Source: Janthinobacterium rivuli
GTDB taxonomy: Bacteria; Pseudomonadota; Gammaproteobacteria; Burkholderiales; Burkholderiaceae_D
DNA length: 64,000 bases
Reading direction: 5' to 3'
Assembly: GCF_009208735.1 (NCBI RefSeq)
Contig: NZ_WFLJ01000001.1
Coordinates: 496,001 to 560,000, forward strand
Positions 8,212-17,137 of the stretch are shown piece after piece. The notes under the pieces are model-generated. The model was not told the origin of the DNA. It did not search any database and saw only the letters and a list, made by a program, of their open reading frames with translations. The position numbers were made by a program, and so were the translations under genes. Positions within the stretch are counted from its first letter, which is position 1; each line of letters begins with the position of its first letter.

Positions 8212-10416
8212 ATGGAAATTAAAGTCAACTTTCTCGACAAGCTGCGTCTCGAAGCCAAGTTCGACGATTTTACGGTCATCGCCGACCAGCCCATCCGCTA
8301 TAAAGGCGATGGCTCGGCACCTGGCCCGTTCGATTACTTTTTGGCATCATCTGCACTGTGCGCGGCCTACTTCGTGAAGTTGTATTGCGATACGCGCAAT
8401 ATTTCCACCGAAAACATCCGCCTGTCGCAAAACAATATTGTCGATCCAGAAAACCGTTACCAGCAAATCTTCAAGATCCAGGTCGAGTTGCCGGCCGATA
8501 TCTCGGCCAAGGACCGCCAGGGCATCCTGCGCTCGATCGACCGTTGCACGGTGAAAAAAGTGGTGCAAACGGGCCCCGAGTTCGTCATTGAAGAGGTGGA
8601 AAACCTGGACGCCGATGCCCAGGCCTTGCTGGCATTGAACCCGGCTCCTGGCGCGAGCACCTATATCGTCGGCAAGGATTTACCGCTGGAACAGACCATC
8701 GCCAATATGTCGGGTCTGCTGGCGGGCCTGGGCATCAAGATTGAAATCGCTTCGTGGCGCAACATCATTCCGAACGTGTGGTCGCTGCATATCCGCGATG
8801 CGCATTCGCCCATGTGCTTTACCAACGGCAAGGGCGCGACCAAGGAAAGCGCGCTGGCGTCGGCCCTGGGCGAATATATCGAGCGCCTCAGCAACAACCA
8901 TTTCTATGCCGGTTCGTTCTGGGGCAACGACATCGCCAACGCGGATTTTGTCCATTACCCGAACGAACGCTGGTTCAAGCCGGGCCGCAAGGATGCGCTG
9001 CCGAAGGAGATTCTCGACGCATATTGCCTGGACATCTACAACCCCGATGGCGAGCTGCGCGGCTCGCACCTGATCGACACCAACTCCGGCAATGCCGAGC
9101 GCGGCATTTGCTCGCTGCCGTACGTGCGCCATTCCGATGGCGAGACCGTGTATTTCCCGTCCAACCTGATCGAAAACCTGTACGTCAGCAATGGCATGAG
9201 CGCCGGCAATACCCTCGTCGAAGCGCAGGTGCAATGTCTGTCGGAAATTTTTGAGCGGGCCGTCAAGCGCGAGATCCTCGAAGGCGAAATCGCCCTGCCC
9301 GACGTGCCGCAGGACGTGCTGGCGAAATACCCGGGCATCCTGGCCGGCATACAGGGGCTGGAAGAACAGGGTTTCCCCGTGCTGGTCAAAGATGCGTCGC
9401 TGGGCGGCGTGTACCCGGTGATGTGCGTCACCCTGATGAACCCGCGCACGGGCGGCGTGTTTGCCTCGTTCGGCGCGCACCCGAGCCTGGAAGTGGCGCT
9501 CGAACGCAGCCTGACGGAATTGCTGCAGGGCCGCAGCTTCGAAGGCCTCAACGACTTGCCGCAGCCGACGTTTGCCAGCGAAGCCGTCACCGAGCCGAAC
9601 AATTTTGTCGAACACTTCATCGATTCCAGCGGCATCGTCTCGTGGCGCTTCTTCAGCGCCAAGGCCGATTACGATTTTGTCGAGTGGGATTTTTCCGGCC
9701 ACGGCGAGAACTCGAATGCCGAGGAAGCGGCGACCCTGTTCGGCATCCTCGCCGACATGGGCAAGGAAGTGTACACGGCCGAGTACAACCAGCTGGGCGC
9801 CACCGCCTGCCGCATCCTCGTGCCCGGTTATTCCGAGGTGTATCCGGTCGAGGATTTGATCTGGGACAACACCAACAAGGCGCTGCTGTTCCGCGCCGAC
9901 ATCCTGAACCTGCACGGCCTGGATGATGCCAGCCTGGAAGACTTGCTCGACCGTCTGGAAAACAGCGAGCTCGACGAGTACGGCGACATCGCCACCCTGA
10001 TCGGCATCGAGTTTGACGAAAACACGGTATGGGGCCAGTTGACGACGCTGGAATTGAAGCTGCTGATTCATCTCGTCCTGCAGCAATTCGAGGAAGCGAA
10101 AGAGCTGGTGGAAACCTTCCTGCAGTACAACGACAACACGCTCGAGCGCAAGCTGTTCTATCAAGCATTGAACGTGGTGCTGGAAGTAGAACTCGATGAC
10201 GCGCTGGAGCTGGACGACTACGTCGTCAATTTCCGCCGCATGTTTGGCGACGCCCGCATGGACGCGGTGCTGGGTTCGGTGGACGGCAGCGTGCGTTTCT
10301 TCGGCCTGACGCCGACCAGCATGCAACTGGAAGGCCTCGACCGGCACCAGCGCCTGATCGACAGCTTCAGGAAATTGCACGCGGCGCGCGCCAGGGCGGC
10401 CGCCGCATCCAGCTAG
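8212..10416 (+). CDS. ycaO: OsmC-YcaO fusion protein
   Basis: 734 residues from ATG 8212. Residues about 1-140 form an OsmC-like domain (GDGSAPGPFDYFLASSALCAA, lacking obvious peroxidase chemistry). Residues about 160-560 are a YcaO domain with an ATP-binding signature spread over ESALASALGEYIERLSNN, EAQVQCLSEIFERAVKREIL and the ALERSLTELLQGR region. The C-terminal 170 residues match the YcaO C-terminal extension of the E. coli YcaO group. E. coli YcaO helps RimO in methylthiolating ribosomal protein S12; other YcaO proteins activate backbone amides with ATP. No RiPP precursor or partner enzyme is next to it, so the ribosomal-accessory role is the better guess. The OsmC-YcaO arrangement is a known fusion in proteobacteria. 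Confidence 0.88.
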   Translation: MEIKVNFLDKLRLEAKFDDFTVIADQPIRYKGDGSAPGPFDYFLASSALCAAYFVKLYCDTRNISTENIRLSQNNIVDPENRYQQIFKIQVELPADISAKDRQGILRSIDRCTVKKVVQTGPEFVIEEVENLDADAQALLALNPAPGASTYIVGKDLPLEQTIANMSGLLAGLGIKIEIASWRNIIPNVWSLHIRDAHSPMCFTNGKGATKESALASALGEYIERLSNNHFYAGSFWGNDIANADFVHYPNERWFKPGRKDALPKEILDAYCLDIYNPDGELRGSHLIDTNSGNAERGICSLPYVRHSDGETVYFPSNLIENLYVSNGMSAGNTLVEAQVQCLSEIFERAVKREILEGEIALPDVPQDVLAKYPGILAGIQGLEEQGFPVLVKDASLGGVYPVMCVTLMNPRTGGVFASFGAHPSLEVALERSLTELLQGRSFEGLNDLPQPTFASEAVTEPNNFVEHFIDSSGIVSWRFFSAKADYDFVEWDFSGHGENSNAEEAATLFGILADMGKEVYTAEYNQLGATACRILVPGYSEVYPVEDLIWDNTNKALLFRADILNLHGLDDASLEDLLDRLENSELDEYGDIATLIGIEFDENTVWGQLTTLELKLLIHLVLQQFEEAKELVETFLQYNDNTLERKLFYQALNVVLEVELDDALELDDYVVNFRRMFGDARMDAVLGSVDGSVRFFGLTPTSMQLEGLDRHQRLIDSFRKLHAARARAAAASS

Positions 10417-10458
10417 GACGACGCGCCAGGACCGCTTGAGCGTATGGAAAGAGACACC

Positions 10459-11058
10459 ATGGCCACACTGGAATTCTGGTTCGACTTCGGCAGCAACTAC
10501 AGCTACCTGAGCGCCATGCGCATCGACGCGCTGGCGCGTGAAAAGAAGGTACAAGTGATCTGGAAACCCTTCCTGCTGGGCGTCGTCTTCAAGGCGCTGG
10601 GCTGGGAAACGTCGCCCTTCGTCTTGCAAAAAATCAAGGGCGACTACACGTGGCGCGACATGGCGCGCCAGTGCGACAAATACGGCTTGCCATGGCGCCA
10701 GCCCGCCACCTTCCCCCGCACGGCCCTGCTGCCCATGCGCGTGGCCCTGATCGGCGCGGACCAGGGCTGGATCGCGCCGTTTGCGCGCCGCATGATGACG
10801 ATGAATTTTGCCGAAGACCGCGATATCGACAACATCGAGGCCGTCAGCGAGGTGTTGGCGGAACTGGGCCTGGACGCGCCCGCCATCGTGGCGCTGGCGT
10901 TGACACCGGACAACAAGCTACGCCTGCGCCGCCAGACGCAGCAGGCGCAAGCGTTAAACCTGTTCGGCGCGCCCAGCTTCCTCAGCGACGGCGAACTGTT
11001 CTGGGGCAACGACCGGCTCGAGGATGCACTGCTGCATGCGGCAGCGAGCCGCCGTTAA
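10459..11058 (+). CDS. 2-hydroxychromene-2-carboxylate isomerase-like / DsbA-fold protein
   Basis: 199 residues from ATG 10459, which follows GAAAGAG; an in-frame ATG at 10444 would add five residues. The N-terminus MATLEFWFDFGSNYSYLSAM is the hallmark of the kappa-GST/HCCA isomerase branch of the DsbA fold, with Ser rather than a CxxC at the active site. The C-terminal FGAPSFLSDGELFWGNDRL is the conserved cis-Pro loop and end motif. These enzymes use glutathione to isomerise aromatic-ring cleavage products, but many homologues have unknown substrates. The gene is 42 bases after ycaO and probably cotranscribed with it. Confidence 0.85.
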   Translation: MATLEFWFDFGSNYSYLSAMRIDALAREKKVQVIWKPFLLGVVFKALGWETSPFVLQKIKGDYTWRDMARQCDKYGLPWRQPATFPRTALLPMRVALIGADQGWIAPFARRMMTMNFAEDRDIDNIEAVSEVLAELGLDAPAIVALALTPDNKLRLRRQTQQAQALNLFGAPSFLSDGELFWGNDRLEDALLHAAASRR

Positions 11059-11060
11059 AC

Positions 11061-12209
11061 TCAGCCGCCGGCCAGCGCCGCGATCTCCTTCCGCATGTTT
11101 TCAATCGCCCGCTCGTTGTACTGGTCGGCGAAATACGCATCACCGAACAGCTGGCCCGCCTGCGCCTTGCCGCATAAATGCTGCAGGGCCAGTCCCCGTT
11201 GCTGCTTGAAGCGCGCGGGGTCCACGTGCGCATATTCGCGGCCGATGGCTTGCGTGTAGGCTTGATAGACTTCGTCATCCTGGCCGAGGATGGCCAGGTC
11301 GGCGCTGAGCATGGCGTCCTTCAGCGCGTGGCTGATGCCCGGTCCCTGGAAATGGTCGGTGGCGCGTATCAGTTGCGCCACATCGAGGTTGTCGCCAGCA
11401 TCGAGGCCGCTGGCCAGCCACAGCTGGGCGCTCGCCTCTTCGCTCGAATACAGGGCGTCTTCATCGTGGCTGTAGACGGCGTCGTGGAACCAGAACGCCT
11501 TCTTGACCAGCGCGCTGTCGCGCTTGGGCGCATAGGTATTGTCGGCCCACACGCGGATCTCGGACAGGCCGTGCACCAGGTGGTCGAGGTTGTGATAGTG
11601 GCGGTCCGCGCCGCCATACGCTTGCGGCCCCGTCAGGTGCGCGAACCAGTGGTCAAACAGGGCGATGTCGGCGTCGGACGCGGTGGCGTAGTTCCACAGC
11701 GCTTCCCACTCCTTGCGCAGGCAGTCGAGTATCCACGCCTGGTAGGCCGGGCCGGGGACGAATTTCTTCATGGTCCAGTTCCAACCGACGGGGCCTTCCA
11801 GCGCCTTGACGAAGCTGGAGCTGACGGAGCCGAGGTCGCGCGGCGGCATGACGAAGATGGTCTTGGCGCCCTGCAGCACGTCCACATTCGTTTGCTGGAT
11901 CAGGTTTTCATAATCGAAATCGGCCGTCGTGCGGATGCCGCGGATCAGGTAGTCGCAGCCGTGCTTTTTCGCCGCGCGCGCCGTGTAGTCGCCCTTGACG
12001 ATGACCACCTGCACATTGTCCCAACCGCATTCGCGCGCGCTCTGCTCGATGATGCGCTTGCGGTCTTCTGCTGGAAACTGCGGCTTCTTGGCGGGGTTTT
12101 GCGACAGGAACACGATCACCTCGTCGGCGAGCGAACGCGCTTCGCCGATCACCCACATGTGGCCGTTGGTGATGGGGTCGAGGGTTCCTGAAAATCCGAT
12201 CTTCTGCAT
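11061..12209 (-). CDS. CoaD-like nucleotidyltransferase fused to HD-superfamily hydrolase
   Basis: 382 residues from ATG 12209 (GGAGCG upstream). Residues 1 to about 165 are a full phosphopantetheine adenylyltransferase domain: FSGTLDPITNGH with the T/HxGH nucleotidyltransferase motif, RGIRTTADFDYE for the substrate loop, and SVSSSFVKAL for the second ATP motif. CoaD makes dephospho-CoA from 4'-phosphopantetheine and ATP. Residues about 185-382 form a COG4339-type HD phosphohydrolase (HYHNLDHL, WFHDAVY). Whether this is the cell's main CoaD or a second copy cannot be seen here. A nucleotidyltransferase joined to a predicted phosphohydrolase suggests control or repair of a pantetheine or nucleotide intermediate; that is inference. 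Confidence 0.85.
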   Translation of the reverse strand: MQKIGFSGTLDPITNGHMWVIGEARSLADEVIVFLSQNPAKKPQFPAEDRKRIIEQSARECGWDNVQVVIVKGDYTARAAKKHGCDYLIRGIRTTADFDYENLIQQTNVDVLQGAKTIFVMPPRDLGSVSSSFVKALEGPVGWNWTMKKFVPGPAYQAWILDCLRKEWEALWNYATASDADIALFDHWFAHLTGPQAYGGADRHYHNLDHLVHGLSEIRVWADNTYAPKRDSALVKKAFWFHDAVYSHDEDALYSSEEASAQLWLASGLDAGDNLDVAQLIRATDHFQGPGISHALKDAMLSADLAILGQDDEVYQAYTQAIGREYAHVDPARFKQQRGLALQHLCGKAQAGQLFGDAYFADQYNERAIENMRKEIAALAGG

Positions 12210-12304
12210 GCTGCGCTCCGTGGTCTGGTTCTGCTTGTTTCGCAGACAATATAGGGCCACGGCGCGCACGTCAATGCAACACGCCAAAGATCATGATCAA
12301 AACG

Positions 12305-13645
12305 CTATTTCTTCACGGCTTGCGGGAATTCCACGCGCACGCACAGGCCGCCCAGGCGTTCGGATTTGTCCAGCACCAGGCGCGCGCCATGGCGCTCGGC
12401 GATGGCCTTGATGATGGCCAGCCCCAGGCCGCTGCCGTTGGCGTCCGTACCGGGCACGCGGTAGAAGCGGCTGAAGACGCGCTCGCGCTCCTCGGGCGGG
12501 ATGCCGGGGCCGCTGTCTTCCACCGACAAGGTCACGCCGACGGGACTGGCGCGCAGGTCGATGTCGACCGTGCCGCCCTGCGGCGTGTACTTGATGGCGT
12601 TGTCGACCAGGTTGCGCAGCATGATGTTGAGCGCATCGGCCTGCCCCGCCACCTTGGCCGGGTCCATGTGATGCAGGCCCAGGTCGATCTTGCGCGCCTG
12701 CGCGATGCCGGCCATGTCGCCCAGCGCGCGCTTGACGACATCGTTCAAGTCCACCGCCTGCAGCTGGTCGCCGCTGGCGGCGCTCGCTTCCTGGCGCGCC
12801 AGCACCAGCAACTGCTCGACCAGGCGCGTGGCCCGCTCGATGCCGGCGCTGACGCGACTGATGGCCAGGCTGCGTTTTTCTTCCGATTCGGCCCGTTCCA
12901 GGCTCAATACCTGCAGTTTCAGGGCCGCCAGGGGCGTGCGCAATTCATGCGCGGCGTCGGCAACGAAATGCTGCTGCGCGTCGAACGCCGTCTTGACGCG
13001 TCCGAACAGCAAATTCAGTTCATGCACGAGCGGGCGCACTTCATCGGGCAAGCCCGCTTCCGAGACGGGAGACAGATCGTCCGCCTGGCGCGCCGCCACC
13101 TGCTTGCGCACGCGCGAGACGGGCGCCAGCGAACCGCTGACGACCCACCAGACGACCAGCATCAGGATCGGCGCCATCAGCGCGATGGGGCCCACCGTGC
13201 GCAGCGCCAGGCTGCCGGCCATGCGCTTCCTGACGGCCATGTCCTGGGCGATCTGCACGGTCTGGGAACTGGTTTGCACGGAGAAGATGCGGTAAGTCGT
13301 GCCGTTCGCCTTCACATTGGAAAAGCCCAGCACGGCGCGCTGCGGCAATTCCGCGCGCGTGATCGAGCGGAACACCTGCACGCCGTCCGGCGTCCACACC
13401 TGCACCACCATGTCGTTGTTGACGGGGTCGGCCGGCAACGCTTGCGCATGGTTGGCCAGCGGCGCGCCGGAGCGCAGCGACAGGGCCATCTGCTGCATGT
13501 GGTAGTCGAAGATCTGGTCGGCGTCGTACAGGGCGCTGCGGTAGGCGATCGACGCCTGCGCCAGGGCCGCCATGATGATGGCCGCCAGCAAAAACCACAG
13601 CAGGCGGCCGCGCAGCGAATGCGTCACCGTGACCTTCATCCTCAT
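12305..13645 (-). CDS. membrane sensor histidine kinase (QseC/TctE-like)
   Basis: 446 residues. It has two transmembrane segments (about 14-34 and 165-185), enclosing a periplasmic sensor of about 130 residues, then a short HAMP-like linker, a HisKA domain with FVADAAHELRTPLAAL (phospho-acceptor His near 242), and a HATPase domain with LVDNAIKYTPQGG, DSGPGIPP and GSGLGLAI. The ATG at 13645 overlaps the response regulator's stop codon as ATGA, so the two are translationally coupled. It autophosphorylates and passes phosphate to the partner regulator encoded just upstream. The signal is unknown; coupling to a periplasmic protease gene hints at an envelope-related cue. Confidence 0.92.
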   Translation of the reverse strand: MRMKVTVTHSLRGRLLWFLLAAIIMAALAQASIAYRSALYDADQIFDYHMQQMALSLRSGAPLANHAQALPADPVNNDMVVQVWTPDGVQVFRSITRAELPQRAVLGFSNVKANGTTYRIFSVQTSSQTVQIAQDMAVRKRMAGSLALRTVGPIALMAPILMLVVWWVVSGSLAPVSRVRKQVAARQADDLSPVSEAGLPDEVRPLVHELNLLFGRVKTAFDAQQHFVADAAHELRTPLAALKLQVLSLERAESEEKRSLAISRVSAGIERATRLVEQLLVLARQEASAASGDQLQAVDLNDVVKRALGDMAGIAQARKIDLGLHHMDPAKVAGQADALNIMLRNLVDNAIKYTPQGGTVDIDLRASPVGVTLSVEDSGPGIPPEERERVFSRFYRVPGTDANGSGLGLAIIKAIAERHGARLVLDKSERLGGLCVRVEFPQAVKK

Positions 13646-14301
13646 GCCTTGGGCACCATGTAGCCGAGGCCGCGCACGTTCTGGATCAAGTCGCTGCCCA
13701 GCTTCTTGCGCAAGCCATGGATATACACTTCCACGGCATTGCTGTTGACTTCATCCTTCCAGCTGTACAGTTTTTCTTCCAGCTGCGCGCGCGACAGCAC
13801 GATGCCGGGACGCGCGATCAAGGCTTCCAGCACGGCCCATTCGCGCGCCGACAGGTTGACCGGATGGCCCTCGGCGATCACTTCGCGCGTCAGCGGATTG
13901 ATGGAGACGCCCTGGTGCTCGAAGACCGGTTCCGGCCGCCCCGAGGCGCGCCGCAGCAAGGCGCGTATGCGCGCCAGCAATTCGTCGAGGTCGTAAGGTT
14001 TCAGGACGTAATCGTCGGCGCCCGCGTCGAGGCCCGCGATGCGCTGCTCGATGGCGTCGCGCGCCGTGGCCACCAGCACCGGGGTGTCGAGCTTGCGCAG
14101 ACGCATCGAGCGCAGCACGTCGAGGCCGTCCTTGCGCGGCAAGCCCAGGTCCAGCAGCACCAGGTCATAGGTCTGCGTCTGCAGGGCCGTGTCGGCCATG
14201 TCGCCATCCTTGACCCAGTCCACCGCGTAATGCTCGGCGCGCAGCAAGTCGAGCACCACCTCGCCGATCATCGTATCGTCTTCTACCAGCAATAAGCGCA
14301 T
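13642..14301 (-). CDS. OmpR/PhoB-family response regulator
   Basis: 219 residues. The receiver domain has the acidic pair EDD (about 7-9), the phosphorylation Asp in LVLLDLGLP (near 51) and the conserved Lys in YVLKPYDLDEL (near 101). The C-terminal winged helix (about 125-219) has NLSAREWAVLEALIARPG and the recognition part SNAVEVYIHGLRKKLG. It is closest in style to QseB/TctD/PmrA. It lies 29 bases downstream of the DegP-like protease and overlaps the kinase by 4 bases, so the order is probably degP-RR-HK in one operon. Confidence 0.93.
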   Translation of the reverse strand: MRLLLVEDDTMIGEVVLDLLRAEHYAVDWVKDGDMADTALQTQTYDLVLLDLGLPRKDGLDVLRSMRLRKLDTPVLVATARDAIEQRIAGLDAGADDYVLKPYDLDELLARIRALLRRASGRPEPVFEHQGVSINPLTREVIAEGHPVNLSAREWAVLEALIARPGIVLSRAQLEEKLYSWKDEVNSNAVEVYIHGLRKKLGSDLIQNVRGLGYMVPKA

Positions 14302-14330
14302 GGCTTGCCTCTCTCTAGTTACTCTTGTTT

Positions 14331-15842
14331 TCAGCCCAAACGCACGGGAATGAATATCTTGTCCGGTCCCCGCTGGATCAGCAAGGCCACCGACTTGGCG
14401 GATTTTTCCACCACGTCGCGCACCTGCTCGACCGTGTTGACAGGACGGCCATTGACCGACAATAGCACGTCGCCCGGCTGCACTCCGGCATTCGCGGCGG
14501 CACCGCCCGCGTCTTCCACCAGCAGGCCGGCGCTGATGCCCGCCTCGCGTTTTTCATCCGATTGTAACGGACGCAGGGCCAGGCCCAGCTTTACCTTGCC
14601 GGCGGCGCTGTCGCTCTTCGCCACTTCGGCCACCTTGTCGGCCGCATTGCCCAGGGTTGCTGTCAGGCTGACGATCTTGCCGTCACGCCAGACATCCATG
14701 CTGATCTTGTCGCCTGGCAAGGACGTACCCACGAGCGCCGGCAAGTCGGCCGAACCGATGATGCGCTGGCCATTCACCTTGCGCACCACGTCGCCCGATT
14801 TCAGGCCCGCCTTGTCGGCCGGGCTGCCCCGCTCCACGTTGGCCACCAGCGCGCCTTCCGGCGTGGCCAGCTTGAACGAGTCGGCGAAGCCCTGGTTGAC
14901 TTCCTGCACCGTCACGCCCAGCTTGGCGTGGCTGGCCTTGCCCGTGGCGACGATCTGGTCCTTGATGCGGCCGGCCAGGTCGATCGGGATGGCGAACGAC
15001 AGGCCCTGGAAGCCACCCGTCTGGCTGTAGATCTGCGAATTGATGCCGACCACTTCGCCGCGCGTGTTGAACAGCGGACCGCCCGAGTTGCCGGGGTTCA
15101 CCGCCACGTCCGTCTGGATGAACGGCACATTGCTGTCGTCCGGCAGGGAACGGCCCTTGGCGCTGACGACGCCGGCCGTCACCGTGCTGTCGAAGCCATA
15201 AGGCGAACCGATGGCCAGCACCCACTCGCCCACTTTCAAGTCACTCGAATGGCCGAGCGGCACGACGGGCAGGTTGTTGGCGTCGATCTTCAGCACGGCG
15301 ATGTCCGTCTTCGGATCCGTGCCCAGCACCTTGGCGCGGAATTCGCGGCGGTCGTTGAGCTTGACGGTCACTTCGCGCGCATCGCGCACCACGTGGGCGT
15401 TCGTCATGATGACGCCGTCCGGGCTGACGATGAAGCCGGAGCCGAGACCGTGCGTGGGCACGTCGCGGCCACCGCGCTGCCCGCCTTGCGGCCCCTGGAA
15501 GCGGCGGAAGAATTCGAAGAAGGGGTCGTTGCCGAAATCGTCGTTGCCGGCCTGGGCAGAGGGGTCATACGCCACCTTGGTGCTGCCCGTCACGCTGATA
15601 TTGACGACGGCCGGGCTGTTGCGCGCGGCAATCTGGCTAAAGTCGGGCAAGGCCACCAGCGGCGCGCTTGCTGCAGGCGCGACTGCCGCTGCCACAGGGG
15701 CGGCCGCGGCCGCTGCGGCATTCGCGCCGGCATTGTTCTGATGCACCACCATGGCGCCACCGGCGCCCAGCACACCGATCGCGGCCAGCGCGGCTACGGT
15801 GCGTTTGATTTTCAGGGATGCGGTATTCGTTTGCTGTTCCAT
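14331..15842 (-). CDS. DegP/MucD-type periplasmic serine protease Do
   Basis: 503 residues from ATG 15842, which follows GAGGAG. A hydrophobic signal or anchor (about 15-35) precedes an Ala-rich linker and a trypsin-like domain with a complete triad: His in MTNAHVV, Asp in KTDIAVLKI and Ser in GNSGGPLF. Two PDZ domains follow (GLKSGDVVRKVNG and GVQPGDVLLSVNG). It degrades or refolds damaged envelope proteins. It heads a probable operon with the OmpR-type regulator and its kinase. A TTTCCATTTGGAAA inverted repeat lies 74 bases upstream and could be an operator. I did not find a convincing sigma-E promoter. Confidence 0.93.
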   Translation of the reverse strand: MEQQTNTASLKIKRTVAALAAIGVLGAGGAMVVHQNNAGANAAAAAAAPVAAAVAPAASAPLVALPDFSQIAARNSPAVVNISVTGSTKVAYDPSAQAGNDDFGNDPFFEFFRRFQGPQGGQRGGRDVPTHGLGSGFIVSPDGVIMTNAHVVRDAREVTVKLNDRREFRAKVLGTDPKTDIAVLKIDANNLPVVPLGHSSDLKVGEWVLAIGSPYGFDSTVTAGVVSAKGRSLPDDSNVPFIQTDVAVNPGNSGGPLFNTRGEVVGINSQIYSQTGGFQGLSFAIPIDLAGRIKDQIVATGKASHAKLGVTVQEVNQGFADSFKLATPEGALVANVERGSPADKAGLKSGDVVRKVNGQRIIGSADLPALVGTSLPGDKISMDVWRDGKIVSLTATLGNAADKVAEVAKSDSAAGKVKLGLALRPLQSDEKREAGISAGLLVEDAGGAAANAGVQPGDVLLSVNGRPVNTVEQVRDVVEKSAKSVALLIQRGPDKIFIPVRLG

Positions 15843-15915
15843 GAATTGCTCCTCATTCAATGAGATTTTGATGTATGCAATAGTGGGCCACGAGTCTTAG
15901 ACGGTGCTTAACATT

Positions 15916-15929
15916 TTTCCATTTGGAAA
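15916..15929. promoter_or_regulatory. inverted repeat upstream of the degP-like gene
   Basis: TTTCCATTTGGAAA is a six-base inverted repeat with a two-base centre, 74 bases before the protease ATG. Position and symmetry suggest a regulator site, but no family is recognised. The rest of the 259-base gap between the heat-shock gene and this protease shows no gene. Confidence 0.3.
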
Positions 15930-16101
15930 CAGGCATTTGCGCCTTTAAGCAGGATTTAATCTTGCGTGCCGCGCGCACCGCGCATGGCGGGCGATGAAGG
16001 GCCCGAACGGGCTCCGGACGTGACACTGGCCGGATCAACCGGCCAGTATTTTACTGCATGAAGGGAACCTGCCCGGGCGCCCGGAGGGCGCCACGATCAG
16101 A

Positions 16102-16563
16102 TCAAGCCGCCTGACGCTGTTCCAACGCGCTGACGGTGGCGCCGCTGCCGGAGCCGATCTCGATCTTGCGCGGTTTCAGCGCTTCCGGTACTTCACGCAC
16201 CAGGTCGATGGTCAGCATGCCGTTTTCAAACGTGGCACCCGTAACCTTGACGTGGTTGGCCAGCTGGAAGCGCTGTTCGAAATCGCGGGCAGCGATGCCG
16301 CGGTGCAAGAACGTGCGCTCGACGCCATCCTTCTGCTTGCGGCCCGTGACGTGCAGCGAGTCGCGTTCGGTGATGATGTCGATCTCTTCGCGCGAGAAGC
16401 CGGCCAAAGCCATCACGATGCGGTACTTGTCTTCCGACACCAGTTCGATGTTGTAGGGCGGATAGCTGGGTTGCGCATCGGTGCGTTGTTCATTGAGCAG
16501 TTGTGCCAGACGGTCAAAGCCAATGGCGGAACGATACAGAGGAGCAAGGTCAAAAGTACGCAT
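16102..16563 (-). CDS. Hsp20/alpha-crystallin small heat-shock protein
   Basis: 153 residues from ATG 16563, preceded by AAAGGAT. The alpha-crystallin domain spans about 35-130, with PPYNIELVSEDKYRIVMALAG at its start, the ERTFLHRGIAARDFEQRFQL segment typical of class A IbpA/IbpB proteins, and the C-terminal KPRKIEI carrying an I-x-I motif for oligomer contacts. It binds unfolding proteins without ATP. A sigma-32-type promoter lies about 70-95 bases upstream. It is a single gene. Confidence 0.94.
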   Translation of the reverse strand: MRTFDLAPLYRSAIGFDRLAQLLNEQRTDAQPSYPPYNIELVSEDKYRIVMALAGFSREEIDIITERDSLHVTGRKQKDGVERTFLHRGIAARDFEQRFQLANHVKVTGATFENGMLTIDLVREVPEALKPRKIEIGSGSGATVSALEQRQAA

Positions 16564-16631
16564 GATAAATATCCTTTTCAAATGAAGCGATAAGAGGGGC
16601 GGACCTCACCGTGAGCATCCGCCTGTTACCG

Positions 16632-16659
16632 ATATACGGCCTGCCAACGCCCTTTCAAG
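16632..16659 (-). promoter_or_regulatory. sigma-32 (RpoH) promoter of the hsp20 gene
   Basis: On the reverse strand, CTTGAAA (16659-16653) is followed after 13 bases by CCGTATAT (16639-16632). The -35 element is a perfect match to the sigma-32 consensus CTTGAAA, and the -10 fits CCCCATNT at most positions. It would give a leader of about 60 bases. Confidence 0.7.
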
Positions 16660-16785
16660 GCCTTGAAATTGGCGAAAAACGCCCCAGACGGCAAAGAATT
16701 TGTAAGAAATTTTTACATGCCCCATCCAGGGACGGGTTGCATGACGCCCCTCATGCAGGGTCGGCTTTTGGTGTATGCTGGCGGC

Positions 16786-17136
16786 ATGAACAATGACACC
16801 GACATCCAGCTCAGCGGCCCCTTCAAGGCCACCGACGGCTCCGGCCGCGCCCACGACATCAAGGCCATCCGCATCTTCGACGAAGGCTACGGCATCATCG
16901 ACGTCTACGTCGATTTCGCCGCCCCCCTCGAAGCGGGCGCCTGCAAAGACAAGACCCTGGTCGGCCACATCCTGGCCCGCTTGCGCAGCCTCGGCTACGT
17001 GGGCCCCGACTTCGGCCATGGCGACCTGGGCTTGCAAGACAAGAAACTGATCGTCCTGGAAGCGCCGGAAGAATTTTCCGCCTTTGCCGTGAGCAAGGGC
17101 TGGAAGGACTTATCCGCCGAATTTGACGAAGACTGA
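16786..17136 (+). CDS. conserved hypothetical protein
   Basis: 116 residues from ATG 16786, starting MNNDTDIQLSGPFKATDGSG. I do not recognise the family. It is soluble and acidic, with no signal peptide or membrane segment. The sequence looks like a compact alpha/beta fold (IKAIRIFDEGYGIIDVYVDF, then HILARLRSLGYVGPDFGHGD). The open frame extends back to 16663, but the upstream part overlaps the hsp20 promoter region and looks non-coding. The chosen ATG lacks a clear ribosome-binding site and sits 6 bases after a TATGCT box, so the mRNA may be nearly leaderless. A palindromic repeat element starts 2 bases after the stop codon. Confidence 0.6.
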   Translation: MNNDTDIQLSGPFKATDGSGRAHDIKAIRIFDEGYGIIDVYVDFAAPLEAGACKDKTLVGHILARLRSLGYVGPDFGHGDLGLQDKKLIVLEAPEEFSAFAVSKGWKDLSAEFDED

Positions 17137-17137
17137 G

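Noticed and set aside
15843..15905. Sigma-54-like TGGCCC...TTGCA before the degP-like gene
   Set aside because: The GG-GC spacing is 9 rather than 10 bases, and no enhancer-binding protein gene is near.
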